From Grifola frondosa (Eukaryota > Basidiomycota > Agaricomycetes > Polyporales > Grifolaceae), in NCBI GenBank assembly GCA_001683735.1, contig LUGG01000005.1:372001-436000 (forward strand): a stretch of DNA of 64,000 nucleotides, written 5' to 3'. Position numbers and translations under genes: made by a program. A model generated the notes under the pieces. That model worked only from the letters and a program-made list of their open reading frames with translations. It was not told the DNA's origin and ran no database searches. Shown here piece by piece: positions 33,080 through 46,219 of this stretch. Positions within the stretch are counted from its first letter, which is position 1, and each line of letters begins with the position of its first letter.

Positions 33080-34822
33080 ATGTCATCTGAAGACGAATCA
33101 ATCCAGGCCGTCATCACTTTGCTAAGTTATGTGTGAGTATCATGGCCAATCTCGAACATGAGTTCATTTTAACTCATGCCACGGACAGCCCGTCCGGTGA
33201 CCGGTTCGACATAGCTTGTGCGGGTGAGTACTCGTATGTCAGCTCATGTCGAGTGCTTGATTTTCATAGCAATAACGACTTAATCAGCCCTGGTGGTCTA
33301 CGAATATATCCTCACCTTCCCGCTGGAGCTCCACGTGATATGGGGTCACAAGCTGAGAGGTGCCGCGGTGCTGTTCATCTTGAACCGGTACATCACAGTT
33401 GTGTATGCTATTTTGATCATAGTACTGTCCCTGGGAACTTGGCGCACGGTATGTGATTTTAATCATTATTGTTTAATGTCGGCTTAAGCCCAGTCTTTAT
33501 CCTCAGAGGTACGGTGACTATTGCAGGGTTTGTTTCGAAACCTCTTGATGATCCTGTTCTTACCCAACAGTTGTTCCGCGGTTGGTTACACGGCTGAGGT
33601 CATATCATGTATACAATGCTTGATTTTAGGAGGTGTGTCTTATTTCCTACGGAATTGCCAGTGGTACTCATATCTTCTTTTTATAGTGTTCTCTGCTTTG
33701 CGCGTGTACGCCATCGGTGCTTCTGGCTGGTGGGCGGCTTCAGTGGCTATCCTTATGGGTATCACACCGGTCGCGATATATATCGTATGATTATAGTCTT
33801 TTTGCCTGGAATTATGGACTGACCGCCGATCATAGTATCTTGATGTTATCAGTTATTTCATGTACCTCCCATTCGCAGGCTGCATCGCGGAGGCGTATGA
33901 CTCCAATTTGAAGGCAATTTTCATGAAGTTTGTTGATTTCTTCATCGGGATAACATATGCTGACATGATCTCAACCTAGATGTACTTTGTCACTCTGATC
34001 TCGAGTATACGCCCCATTTGACAACTTGTACATGTAGGTTTTATCATCAGTCGAGCATGCGCGATTTTGTCCGGTTGCATCATCCTCGGTCTCACTTGGT
34101 ACAAGACTTATGGTATAAGACTTGCTGCCAAAAAGGTGAACATGAAAATTTCACTCACAACGTTGATTTTGAGAGACGGTATGTCAATACAACCACCTTT
34201 CGAATTTCTGGTTCACGATCTTTCCCGTTAGGCACAATATACTTCCTGTACGGAACACTCCTTCTCGCGCATTTTTGCTGTATTAACACAGTGAAAAATG
34301 ATGGCAGCGTCATTCTAATATTGAATGCCGTGGCCATAGGAATGTTCTACGTCACGGTAAATGTCTTTCCACAGTGCACGATTGCTCTTACTGACCGTTC
34401 TGATTCATTCTAGCAATTCATGTCAGTGACAGTACTGCTCTACCCGTTTGTTTCTTTCACTTTTCGCTTCGTACGCCGTTTACTCAAGAATTCATACTAG
34501 GCTGTCTTCGATTTTGATGTCTCGATTCGTGTTGAACCTCCGCCAATTCAATCAGATGGACCCTATAGATAATATACAATCGATTGACATAGCCTCGCCA
34601 GAGATTGGGTCGAGTGTCAGGTTCGCCTCGAGCATCATTGCCGGGATGGGGGCACCTGTGAGCAACGACTCGTACCTTACCACGGGTTTGGATGATGGGA
34701 ACGGCGATGATTTATATACCACGATGGCCGTACCTGAATCTGTAATAGGGTATGTCCCAGTTGGTCGAGGGTCTCTGGACGAGGAGTCACCTCGACCCCC
34801 TCATGAGGAGATCCTCGCATAG
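33080..34822 (+). CDS. DUF6533 membrane protein, copy A
   Basis: Exon 1 reads MSSEDESIQAVITLLSYV. The DUF6533 core follows: ALVVYEYILTFPLELHVIWG, then AAVLFILNRYITVVYAIL. Further hydrophobic segments include VFSALRVYAIGASGWWAASV, and the C-terminal tail has SRFVLNLRQF, MGAPVSNDSYLTTG and VIGYVPVGRGSLDEES. The layout of several membrane helices and a soluble tail recalls seven-helix receptors, but the family has no proven function and is restricted to Basidiomycota. The joins in the middle (33450-33640 and 33800-34300) could not all be phased, so the exon map is partial. The paralogue at 43973-45748 has the same exon 1 style and tail. Confidence 0.7.
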
Positions 34823-35068
34823 AGAAGTTGACATGAATTGATTAACATTCCCCTGTAAGTGCTACATATAATTTCCACATCGGGACGCTCATTATTTTCT
34901 TAGCTTGTCCCGTGTCGAATTAGATCACACACACATCTTGGACAGAACTCTATAAACATCATTGTCTCTCGTAATATCTCAATTATTCCTCACTACTGCT
35001 TTCACCTTTATCCTTCACTTTCAACCACATATGAAGCCACTAGAATCTACGTTGCAATCTCAAACGCG

Positions 35069-37428
35069 CTACATTTGGCCATCCCAGATATATCCCCGGA
35101 AAATGTTGACCCACCACCGAACTTCTCCGGCACCTGCTATTGTCCAGGAGCCTTTGGCTCCTGTACTTAGAGCAGCGTTCGAGACACCGACTCCGGAACC
35201 ACTCTCGTCTCGGCAGACCTCGCCTTCACTCTCCACTTCCGTCACCATTTCCTCAGTAAGTGCGATCGGCAAGTCTTCCTCTTGCGCAATCTCGACAGTA
35301 GTTCTCGGACCCGCTATTACCACGATTGTCAGCAATTATGTAAACAACAATAGAAATATCCATGATCGCGGCGACTCACTGAGATGAAGTAGTCCTACCA
35401 GCCGCGCAGCAAAGGAGATCCTCGTGTACGGCGGCGTATGGAGTACCGAGAGGCCAGATGCCGAGAATGTTCGCATGTGAATTGGTGGCCTTGTAAAATA
35501 TGGGAGCTGTGGAAGGACAAGAAGGAACGTTGACGGCGGAATGAGAGCTGTATGAAAAAGATGTAAACAACACTGTACAATCATTTAAACACCGCAATGC
35601 AGAAGCACACGCACCAACACTCTTGCGCGGTTCCATCCGCCCCAAACCTCATCAGCCCCGCGATACCGCGCTTGCGCATCATACCTTCGCCCTTGACCTT
35701 TCCGCCCCCGCCTTGAAGAACACCTGCCAGCTCTTTGGCGAGTTCCTCGATCCATTTGCGCTCATCGCGAATCATGTCCAGCGTCACAGGCGCGTTCGTC
35801 ATCTGCAAACCAAGTTGTGCGAGAGACGAGCGGATGAACGTCGCTTCCTCAGGCTCCACAGCCTGCGTCGTCATCGCCACTGTAGCCCACCGACGCCTGT
35901 CGCTGAAGAAGGCGTCAAGGTTGATGAAGTCGCGGAGGCCGATACAGCGGTAAGGCGCTCGTTCAGGTCTTGTGCAAGCTGGACCATATCTTTCCATTTC
36001 ACCATGAGGGCTTCAAGGTCTTGCAGAGCATCCTCCATGTTCGTCTGCGAGGTGGCAGCAGTGGACTCCACATTGCGTAAAATACCATCTTTGATATTAA
36101 TTGATTAGGAAGAATGAGAGAGTTAGCGAGATACAGAAGACGTACTGATGCCGGAACGTCCCGTCGTACGGGATCCAGCAGACACATTTGCTTGGGGAGT
36201 CCTTCTGGCATCCTTGGCCTGCGCAACATGCATATCAATACTTTAAAATGCTATACTTGAATAAAGCTCGCGCACCTCCCAGCCCTTTCCGAGTAAACTT
36301 CGTCTCAGCAGATTATAGAAAGACTTATCTCCGCCTTTACGAAAACTTATTCGAATCATCCTCTTCTCTGGAGTATCTGCAGCATCATCTTCTGCTTCAC
36401 CAGAAATCATTGGCGAAACGGGTCGCGAAGTGGGTGCTGATTTAGCAGGAGGATGAGGTTTCCTAGGGAGCGACGTGCCACATATCTCGCACGCCGGAAG
36501 CGAAGGGTGATTGAGAAAGGTGCACGCTGGACATGCGATCTCCTCGGATGATCCGGCTCCTGAACCCGGCGCAGGACTGAATGACAAGGGAGAAGATGAT
36601 GACGATATACTCATCTTCCCCAAGTTTAGTGAGGAAGATGGCAGAGAGGAAGACAACGGATGGAATGCCGAAGAGGTACTGAGCTTTGCTGCGATGCTAA
36701 TGGGAGCCTTGATCGAGGAGCGGGGCACACCACACAGGGCACACACGCGCGAGGCGGCAGGGCTAAGCCCTGGAGGATTACGGTAGCTGCAGACTTCGCA
36801 TTCCCATGAGTCGAAAGCAGGATCTCCAGTTGGCGGACCTGGGGACGTCAAAGGTTCCGCAACATTTGAGCTAGAATTTATGGCGACGCTGAGCCATGCG
36901 GCAGGGAGCTGAGGTAGAGGGTGACTTTCGACGAGCTCGTGAAGAGGCCTGCGTAATAATCTGTTCTTGATACGTGCGCAAGGTCTAACGCGAACGAGCG
37001 CGAATTGGATGAGTGACATCGATGTAAAATAGACGGTGAGTTGTAGCGTGTGCGGTTCACATTGGTGTGGCGCGGACTTCTGTGGGCTGTAGTATGAGAT
37101 ATGAGAGGTGAAAGGAAACACGAATAACGGCAATGGTAGAAATAAAAACCGGCAGGAGATATACATAAGTTACCTGACGTAGGGCCTCACGCCAGATAAT
37201 AGCTTTACCAACCGTGAACTATCTTCGCCTCCTCAGGAGAGCTTCTATCGATCCCATTCATTGGACATGCAAGGGCCCATTGTGAACTACATGCCAGAGC
37301 AGTTTGATTACTTACCCATCATATATTCCAACGCCTTCTTGTGATGCTAGCAAAACCTCATCCTCGTACAGCAGAGCTTGAATGGGAATGGTGCCATCCA
37401 CCTTCTGGGTGTAGCGTTTTAGACTCAT
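35069..37428 (-). CDS. VPS36: VPS36, ESCRT-II subunit with two NZF zinc fingers
   Basis: The start MSLKRYTQKVDGTIPIQALL at 37428 opens the GLUE domain, which continues with THRLFYIDVTHP and SFALDLAHVSRTDYYAGLF. Two NZF fingers are inserted: WECEVCSYRNPPG with CALCG, and IACPACTFLNHPS with CEICG. The Vps36 body has TNMEDALQDLEALMVKWKDM, SSLAQLGLQMTNAPVTLDMI, ALIPPSTFLLVLPQLP and finally EVRWWVNIFRGYIWDG. ESCRT-II sorts ubiquitinated cargo at endosomes; GLUE binds PI3P and NZF binds ubiquitin. Four one-base frame breaks occur (about 37005, 36880-36930, 35886-35888 and 35656-35659). This essential sorting gene is more likely misread than dead. Confidence 0.87.
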
Positions 37429-40243
37429 ATTGGGCTCGCTTGCAACAGAAACTCACATAAATACATGAACATAGAAATCCAGTGAACCAGAGTAGATCAA
37501 CGTACCACACTGAGTTTCCTTCAAGATGTCCAGCAATGTACCGCGACTTCGTGAATTTCAGACCGATGACAACTTCTACATGCACAACACTTGAAGCACT
37601 GTGTGCAGAGCCTATCCGATTTTGTTTGACCCTACTACTCTTGCAAATTGATATAATTCGGATGGGGTTTGGCCACAGATGCAACGCTCAAGGCAAGCTC
37701 AAGATCAAGCCACAATCCTGGGCCCGCTATCATGGGCACCGTGGGAAAACGTACACCCATTTCGCAGAGCGCGGAGCTTGAAGCTGTAGCCCTTCAGCTG
37801 CAACTTCACCTGTCCACTATTTTCAGAGGGCTACACTGGAGGAGATTTTGAAGTATTCGAACTGAACTTAGTGCGTTTCGCCTTCTTGCCACTTGTGAAA
37901 AGGAATAACCTGAGTCTCCGTGTGCTCTCACTGCAGTACTTATGCTACTGACGTAGGTTTTCTATAGACCGAGTCCCCGCGTAGACGGTCATAAATATTA
38001 CTATCAGGCACGCCACATAAGTGCATGCGATGTAGAGAAACGCGGATGTATGATTTTCGTGAGGCTGGAGACATCCCGATATTCATTCATGAATATGCTA
38101 CTGCTCCCGTCGTTACGGGTCGAGCTTCAGGAACGGAACACACAAAGACATCGCTGACATGCAAGGTACAAGTTGTACCATTCATTCGGCCTGAAGCTGT
38201 GGAATGCACCACCACATTGGTACCTTCCCCCTCTTCAAGGGACATGTGGTCATACAGCTGTTTTTCTACTATCCAAGAATAAAGCACTGGTGTATGTCCA
38301 GGGCGTTGGCTGTAGGTGGAGGCTAGTAGCGCACTCAAGAGTCTTTTTGGAGCAAGCTTTAATATCTCTCTCTTTTCTGAGCCGACAATCGCACCGCGGT
38401 CCACGATTCTGTGCGATGATAACCATTAATGCTCTATGATCGTAGGCATATACAAGAGTAAACTCCTACCGGGATTGCTAGCATCATGCTTGGTTTGATC
38501 CGCAGCAATGGCTTGGCGTCATGTCCGGGAACTTATGAAGGCCATGTGGGAGGCACCAACACTCTTATTATTTCGGGAGATGACATTCATTACTCATCAT
38601 TACCTTCTCGAGGTCGCCATCTCCAAATTTTCTGGCGCGCTTCTCATGCTCAACTTGACAATTCGATCACAAACCCGGTACATGGAAAATTCCTCCAAAA
38701 TATCATCGTTTGCGCGGTGAATTCGTTCTCAGCCCTTAGGCGTTGTCTACCGTGTATTACTAATCTCCCATATGGAAGCATTCTCGCGGATGCCAAGAGG
38801 GGCCCCATTCATGCCTAACGTTTGCGTTCTTTTATGCCGCCGTTCGACTGCTCGACTTGCTTCGCCAAATTTGCATGATTTTCGCACCGTTTTAGAGTTG
38901 GCGCAGCAGGGATTGTGTTCCTGACTCTCCCTGTTACGATTGTTTTGCTCGCGGTATGACTGCGGAGTCAAAAATTTCTCCCACAGGTCAAAATAACCTC
39001 TGTTGCATGTCTCCTCGAGGGTTCATAGCGAGGCCGTGCCTGCTCCCCTTCTGTGTATCTCGAAGCGAAACCTCCCGCTATCTCGTCCTGAAGCTTCCTT
39101 TCAAAGCCTCGAGAGCGGAGCCCCCGTCTTGAAGTCTATCAGAGAGGCTCCCGACGAGTCCTCGAGGTACAACCATGGCCGTCTCTTTTAAGGTTGGCTT
39201 GATGGTGCGGATGAATTCCTCTAAACTTCCTGCATCTGCGTGCCGGGTATTCCCCGACCAAACAAACGATTGGGCCACAGTTCAGTCACTCAGTTTCGGT
39301 GCTCCACTGGTATCGGAATGCGACCTCGAATACTGTCGGTATCTTCATGTATCCGGGTGTGATCACTCTTGGCGCGCCCCAGGAGGTCATTGGAGCGTGA
39401 AGTGCAGCTTGCGTCGTAACCTACATACTTGGATCGGCTTGTCGAGGGCACCACTAACTCGTGGGGCTCGTGTGAAGTCGCCTCACGATGCGGTCTTGTG
39501 ATTCGTCGAATTCCGAGCGATTCCTATTGCTCGAAAGCCAACAGTGGCGTGATGTCTTACTCTTTGCGGTTGATGAAGATTGCGTTGCAATACGTGTGGC
39601 TTGATCGTAGTCTTCACCAAATACGTATCGGAACAATACCGAGAGACATCAGCACATCGGTACTTCGATTGGCTGCACGCCTTGAAGGCTTGCAACGACT
39701 TGCATTCCCTCGTCCACAAGAATAACAACGACCATATTTTATGTTACATGCTGTGCGAATAAAAAAAAGTCGATAAGGATGCCAGTGCGAGATCTATTAG
39801 AATACATCCGCCATGATGCTATGTGTGTGCGACAAACATGGGCATTTGAAGAGCCGGATATCTGTGGGATGAAAAGTGTCAGTTATGATCCATCCGGAGA
39901 CGTATACGGGCCAAAGGCAGAGGCGGTGGCGGTGGTGTGAGAGAATATGATGGACATGGTGGGAACCGCAGACGGAATAGGCAAACATAGAACTGCCGCG
40001 GAGGACAGAATGCGAAAAGTACCAGGAACGCAGCTCAACAGTGGGAAGTCAGGCAAGGATGGAACAGCACTTCCACGCGCCCCACGCCGCAAGAGCGCAC
40101 CCAAATGTAGGACAGCGGCAGGAAAGTGGAACTGCGAGGTCCGAATAGATTGTGTGACGATGGGCGCATGACAGAACGAACACAAGGAGTAAGGAGCGAA
40201 ACTCACCAATAGTTGGATCGAAGTAATGTATCAATAACATGCA
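37429..40243. other. Gene-poor interval
   Basis: Nearly 2.8 kb without a gene I can name. Frames of up to 110 codons occur on both strands (for example 38486-38818 and 39175-39501 forward), but no family motif, terminal repeat or transposase signature is visible. Some short Leu-rich pieces in 39000-39730 could be a decayed F-box-type gene; this is a guess. Confidence 0.4.
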
Positions 40244-42368
40244 TCACTGTAATGAGCCCTGGACATCAGATGTTCGCTGATGAGATGAATCTCCACTCTC
40301 GCCCGTCGTCCTCTCCTCCCTAAATAGCAGCTCGGACGGTGGGGGAATTGTGGGAGGTGTTTCAGAGGCGAACGATGGAGGACGGTCCGACGCGCGACTG
40401 GCGTTTGACCTAGTCTCCGAGTTGGCTCGCGATCGTGTGGAGGGGGTATCTGAGGAGTAAACTCCTCTCGAGCTGGATCCATTCGAATGTCTTGGGACTG
40501 GCGTCGCGGTCACTGGTATCGACGATGCTATGGTGCTGTAACCTGCAAGAATCGCAGGTATTGGAGTGGAAATTGCGATAGGGAATGATGGTGGTGGGGG
40601 AAGTATCCGTCCTCCATCATCGGTGGAGGTGTAGGGGGCGGTCTGTCTGCATACGACAAATCTTCCCCTGGTGCTGGCACCCGCGGCGCAGGCCAGAGGA
40701 TGACGGGCGAGTTGATTGGTGACGCGGAAGTCCAATATGATCGTCGTTGCATCGGGGGCGCATACGGCGGGGCGGGACGGTATAACGGTCCCCGGGAAGT
40801 ATCGCGGCACGAATGGGGCTGGGCCCTGCATCGGTGGGCCGTCCTCGGAGCCGTCCGTGTGGAATGACTCCCCGTCGAAGTCGGGATTCGAGCGGGTACG
40901 GGCGTGTCGATAGCGTCTATCTCGTCTGGCGGCGAGGAGACGTCGACGATAAAGGCTAACTGCGAGGGAGAATGCGAGAACTGCCAACAGCCCAACACTA
41001 CCACCGACTGCGCCTGCGAATGTCGCAACGTTATGCGATTTCGAGGACATCGACCTGGGGGCCATTTCGTGTATGAGGATGATTGGGAGTGGTTGGTGCG
41101 TAGGAGGAGAGGGAGGTTTTGAACGAGCAAACGGAATAGAACAGGACGGGAGCGAATCAGATGTATGATTGGGTTAGCGAATAGGAAAATTCGTCTCATG
41201 AGTCTATTGAACGCTCCCGAAATACAAGCGGGATTTATACGCACATATTTGAGGTCGCGGGATTGGAGCTTGGTCCTGTGCTCCCAGTACCTGACGCCGT
41301 CTCCTGCGCACCGGCGGTATCTTGTGTTGTCGATACGGCCTCATTTGGACTGCTCCCGAGTCCCAACCCATTGTCCTGACTATATACGATATAATCTAGT
41401 AGCAAAACGGAGTCCGGCCCGATCTGCACCGTCAACGAATGGGGACCCTCGCTGAGGCCGGATTTCGAAAATACTGGTACAGAGGGGAGAAAGCCAAACG
41501 CTGAGGAGGCGCCGGTGTGCTGGAAAATGCCCACGGGTTGCGAATCGAGGGTATAGGTGAGATTCATGAATGTCGGGGTCGAATTCGCCGCTGCCGCCCC
41601 AAGAGGCATGATGGCGAACAGATACACAGCAGAGCCTAATTCAGACGAGTGAGCTGTGACAAACACGAATGATATCCCGTACTTCCACGCCGAAGACCTG
41701 GATACGGATATGTACACACCGGTAAAATTGAACTGAGCGGTCACCGGCTCGTCGTGAAAGCCTGCATCATCGCTGTCGAAATTCGGTGTGAAAAAAGGAT
41801 TGTTCGTCTGTCTAGGCAAGCGATTCGCTGTGGCTGTAGGTCCCCTCCGCCGATGCTTCTTCCCGGCAGACGTTTTGTCATCGTCGTCGTTATCATCGTC
41901 CTTGCCGTTACTGCTATCCTTATCATCATCGCCTCCTTTCTGCGAGGCTGTTGGACTCGGACTCGAAGTAGAGCTGTGGCTTTGACTGGCCGAGTTGTTC
42001 GTAGAGCCCGCATTTGCTCTCTGCGCGCTCGGCAGATCGTCATCATCTTCCGTCGGTATGATATGCGTGCCATCGTGCCAAGTCCCCCCAAACGCGATCG
42101 AAGCGTTGGGCGCCAAGCATGTCGAACACGGCGTGGAAGATGCATGCCACGACGACGCAGGAGAGTATTGAATAGACGAGGACGTGTCATCCACGGTGAT
42201 GTTGACCGCGTCGGCATACGTAAGTGCAATAGGGAGTAGGAACGGAAACAATGATGGCGAGAAAGCCAGATACAACCAGCATGGAGCATGGCGGGGCGGC
42301 GTAGTCTGCAGATTGATTGGGAAGGGCATCAGGAACAGCTCCGTCGTAGCAGCAAGGACGTACCTCAT
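40244..42368 (-). CDS. Single-pass membrane protein with extracellular beta-sandwich-like domain
   Basis: The start at 42368 is followed by a hydrophobic leader ending about LPIALTYADA. The ectodomain begins VNITVDDTSSSIQYS, has a Cys pair (STPCSTCLAPN), GTWHDGTH, and a long Asp/Ser/Lys linker, then NFTGSAVYLFAIMP, LTYTLDSQPVGIF and LLLDYIVYSQ. After a long intron (about 41064-41236) comes the transmembrane segment (VATFAGAVGGSVGLLAVLAF) and a basic, Pro/Ser-rich cytoplasmic tail. This layout is common in Agaricomycetes; the role is unknown, perhaps cell-wall sensing. The tail moves to another frame around 40790 and back at the C run near 40600, where one base is missing. Confidence 0.7.
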
Positions 42369-43972
42369 CAGTGTGATATCAATAAATGTAACCACTGAAC
42401 TTTATACACAGCAGATGCCCCGGATCCTGTGATCGAATAAGCGAAATAACACAGGATATGGGTAGGGCAGAGATGGGGGATATCCAGCCCAGATGCAGAG
42501 AGCGCAAAGCGGCGCGGCGGGAACAAGGGAGGCGAAAACTCGTTCGTCAGTGAGTGTGGGAGGTTTAAAGGGGGCGGGCTCCGAATACTCGAGACGGAGA
42601 CCGCGTGAATGGCCCCACGGAATGATTCGTACTGAGTACGCCTGTGCGTGAGCAGTGATGTGGGCCTAACGTTTGCTCGGGAGAAATAGTAGCACACAAG
42701 ATTCGGGGAGAACGAACTTTCGATGATGCCGGTATACATGAATTGAGCGGCATGCCTAGTCCATGTGAATTCTCACCACACCGGATGTTGTCCGTGCGCC
42801 GTAAAGGTAGTAGAATACCCACTTGAACAGGATGATGATACAGATGGCCTGTGGCGGGAGAGACAAGCAAGAGATTATCAGATTAGGAGGTCATAAGGAT
42901 AACGCTTAGCCTGCATCCGCGGAAGGTGAAAATCCTGCAGAAATGACAAAATCTATAGCGAGAACCTGATTCGACGTACACTCCCCGTACTGGTCCTTAG
43001 GGGATGTGAGAAGTATGAGCCACAAGACATCTCACGGACGTCTTATGCCTCGCCTCAAGCATACCGATGATATGGTCGTGCCATTCCGCAGAAGTGGTAG
43101 CGCTGGCAAAACCCAAACGGCCGGGAGCCCGAATCTGGGTTCAGAACAAACACCAGCATAACAGAAATGTTTTGCACGAACGATTCCTGGACCAGATATT
43201 TACGACGAAGCTAGTCGAGCTGCAGAAAATCAAACCATGGTTCACGGAAGTAGTAAAAAGCAAAGAGCGCGCCGCAGCCTGCGCAACCGTCGCTCGCATG
43301 GCAAGTCCGTTTTCCCACGTTGTATGCTTGGGTCAAATACTTGGATACTGCGGTTCCAAGTTACTGAAATGACCTTCGTGCTTCGCTAGAACAGATAAGT
43401 CAATGTCTTAGGACCGCCGACGCGATGGTCGCTATCACTGTATTCCACAGGCAATCACCGCCTTCGCGTTCCCGACTCCCACAGCTCCGTGAGGTCCCCC
43501 TTCTTTGACAAAATACGGTCACGGGCCTGACACATCGCAAAGCCGTCAGTAGGTTTGTAAGGACAGCATCAATCATGTGCATCGCGTTTTGCTGAGTGGC
43601 ACGTATCCTAATGGCCGCTCGTACCAAAAGCGAGCCTCATGATCATGCGCTGTTTGTCACCGCGTGCTTTCTACTTCTCACACCTAAAAGTGTGGGACAC
43701 AGTTTGGCCCATCGCCACAAAGTTCGTGAGGCGCGTCGCAGTGACGCGATCACGTGCAAATCACATGAGACTTTTGTGACGGCTGAAGCATCAGTGGAAT
43801 CAGTTAAGCACTGGCACCGCTTCTAGTAGGATTCAAATATTCATTGGTGAAGCCTTTCAAGCACACGCATTTTGGTCGGCGTTTCCTCCACGACGACGGT
43901 AGAGAAGCTCCATGCAAGATGTGAAAAGAAACAAGATTGAACCGCACTTGTAAAATTCATTTAAAAACACTC
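42369..43972. other. Intergenic, no gene recognised
   Basis: About 1.6 kb. The reverse strand has a hydrophobic piece, AICIIILFKWVFYYLYGART, at about 42790-42850 after an acceptor-like site, but no start or family is visible. A forward frame at 43067-43372 is open and unrecognised. Confidence 0.4.
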
Positions 43973-45748
43973 CTACGATTCTTCATCTCCAGAATCACGA
44001 TGTACGGGCGCATACCCCACCACAGTCTCAGGCGTCACCATAAGCGCACTCGGGCCATCGTCATCGCTCGTAGCATCCGTACCTGTTGTCAGGTATGAGT
44101 CATTTCCCAGCGGTGCACCCATGTTCCCGACGAACGCGTTCGTTGAGAATCTGAGCTCTACGGACTGATTTTGTCCAGGCGAAGATACTACTGACATCTC
44201 AGATATGTGGCCAACGTCCGCAAGGTCAACCTGTCTGAGGTTCAGGATGAACCGGGATATCAAAACGGAAGTGATCCTGCGGGGATAACGGGTCAGCAAA
44301 TATGGTCCTCAGATGTTGTCATATAGAAGATGCGAACTGACGGGGCAATTAAGCCGCCTAAGGACGGAAGCGTCTGGGTCGAGAATATAGTCAATCAAGT
44401 TATCTCTTGCTCAAGAATGTGGAAGGAACGCACAGCGGATAATACGAATGCAACATCAAGGATGTTTAAAGCAAGTAGCACCCTAAAGAAACTTCATTGA
44501 AGGCATACTGTTCGTGGGACCACTTACAGAAAGTAAATTGTGCCTGATGTAGGTATATTTGATCACGATAGTAAGAAGGTTTGACACTGAAGTCTCAGAG
44601 AGGCGATGGAGACACACCATCTCTCAGGATCAAAGTCGTGAGTGTGGCCTTAATATTCGCTTTCTTCGCAGCTACTTTGATGCCATAAGTCCGATACCAT
44701 GTAACGCCAATAACGACGGCGTCCGTAGCGACGACACATGCGCGAGTGGCTATAAGGACTAACAAAGTATATCAACAAATATCAGCCACTTCACAAGAAC
44801 GAAGGGCCTTACGTCTTTGAGGAAGAAAGAAAACACGAGCATCAACGGTCAGCGATCACAAGGAAAGGATAATTTGACGAACATTACGTATGTCGTTACC
44901 GGTATCCCAATGGCCCCTCCACATCCACCCATTGGGGGAGGTAAAATGCCATATTCCGATTTGACATCGTTATACTGTTGCCATAGACTTAAATAAGGAA
45001 ACATCCTAATAAAATATGCTGCACTCACGATGTTTGGGATCACGGGAAATATACTTAAAATTATTACGAGCGATGTTGACCACCAATCGCTGGCATTGAC
45101 TGCATATACGCGCAGCGCCGAGAAAGCTTGAACACGTTGAACGTTAAAGTGTCAATCAGAAAATCAAAGAAGGGTCGAAAAACAGACCTCCAACGACCAA
45201 ATATTGGATGCAGAGAAGAACATTTGTAAGATGCTGGACGAATTTGCAGCTAATCATGTTAACATGAATTTAATCTTCTATCGTTAGGGCTGTAGGCTGT
45301 CAAGTACCTCTGAACAACATAACTGATCAGCCACTTTGATTAGATCAAACGAAAAGACATGACGTACTAAATCAGAATTCCAATTAAGTAAGAACGCCAG
45401 CACTACAAAGAGGGTCTCCAGGAGTATGATATATCGGTTCAGAATGAACAGGAGCGTTGCCCCGGTAAGCTTGCGACCCCATATCACTTCAACCTCTTGA
45501 GGAAAGGTGAGGAATTGTTCAAATACAACGAGAGTGGTCAAGATAAGCCATATTGTACACATGCTGATTCAGTACGCTGAGGGGCTACACACGTACTAGC
45601 ACAAGCCATTACCATGTAAGAAGCCGTCATTCTGTGGTTGCATATTCGTCAGTAAAATATAGGATAAGCATCATAATGTTACGTACGATGCGCTCAGGTT
45701 CTCTATTACATCTTGTATATTCCATTGACTCACTTGGTCCGATGACAT
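43973..45748 (-). CDS. DUF6533 membrane protein, copy B
   Basis: Exon 1 reads MSSDQVSQWNIQDVIENLSA and joins across an intron (about 45630-45685) to MTASYMVMACA. The core follows: LVVFEQFLTFPQEVEVIWGR, KLTGATLLFILNRYI, and later FSALRVYAVNASDWWSTSLV. The soluble tail reads SRFILNLRQVDLAD, NMGAPLGNDSYLTTG and VVGYAPVHRDSGDEES. It parallels copy A at 33080 in the same order but lies on the opposite strand, about 9 kb away. Both have several helices and a conserved tail. The function is unknown. Not all inner exons could be phased. Confidence 0.7.
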
Positions 45749-46219
45749 TTCTAGATCTAAAAGAATATAAAACAAGTCAACTCGAGTCTGAAAGCAAAAA
45801 CGCTTCGGAGGGAGCGATTATAGCGTCGAGCCTTGAACCAAATTTGCCGCCGAACCCGTGTTCCTAACACTGCATCACTGTGATCGGCGCAAACGTTCTC
45901 CGAGATCAAATATTAAACGACGCAGTGATGGATCAAAGAACCAGTGCGCGTCAAGAAAACAAATCAGGCGTAGTATCCTCATTAGTTCGACGCGAGATTG
46001 CAGAGCCCCACAGACAATTATTCACCCTGGTTCTCGATCGAGACTCGCCCAGAACCCCGAGGAGCCAGCAGAGTGTCCTTGAGAAATGATGATTGATTGA
46101 GCTGAAAGGGATGTATGTGGACAAAATGAGCTCTTGGTACCTTCCGGCGGTACCAGGACTTTAATGTCAGATTCGAACACAAGCCAACGCCAAAACGGCT
46201 GCTCATCTTGCAAAAGAGA
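45749..46219. other. Intergenic, promoter side of copy B
   Basis: This space lies between the start of copy B and the relic. I see no separate gene. Confidence 0.35.

Noticed and set aside
34962..35387. 141-codon forward frame that looks like a small Ser/Thr-rich protein
   Set aside because: The reverse strand here encodes the last exon of VPS36 (EVRWWVNIFRGYIWDG), so the forward frame is a shadow.
37429..40243. Possible retrotransposon or DNA transposon in the gene-poor gap
   Set aside because: No terminal repeats, target-site duplication, reverse transcriptase, integrase or transposase motif could be seen.
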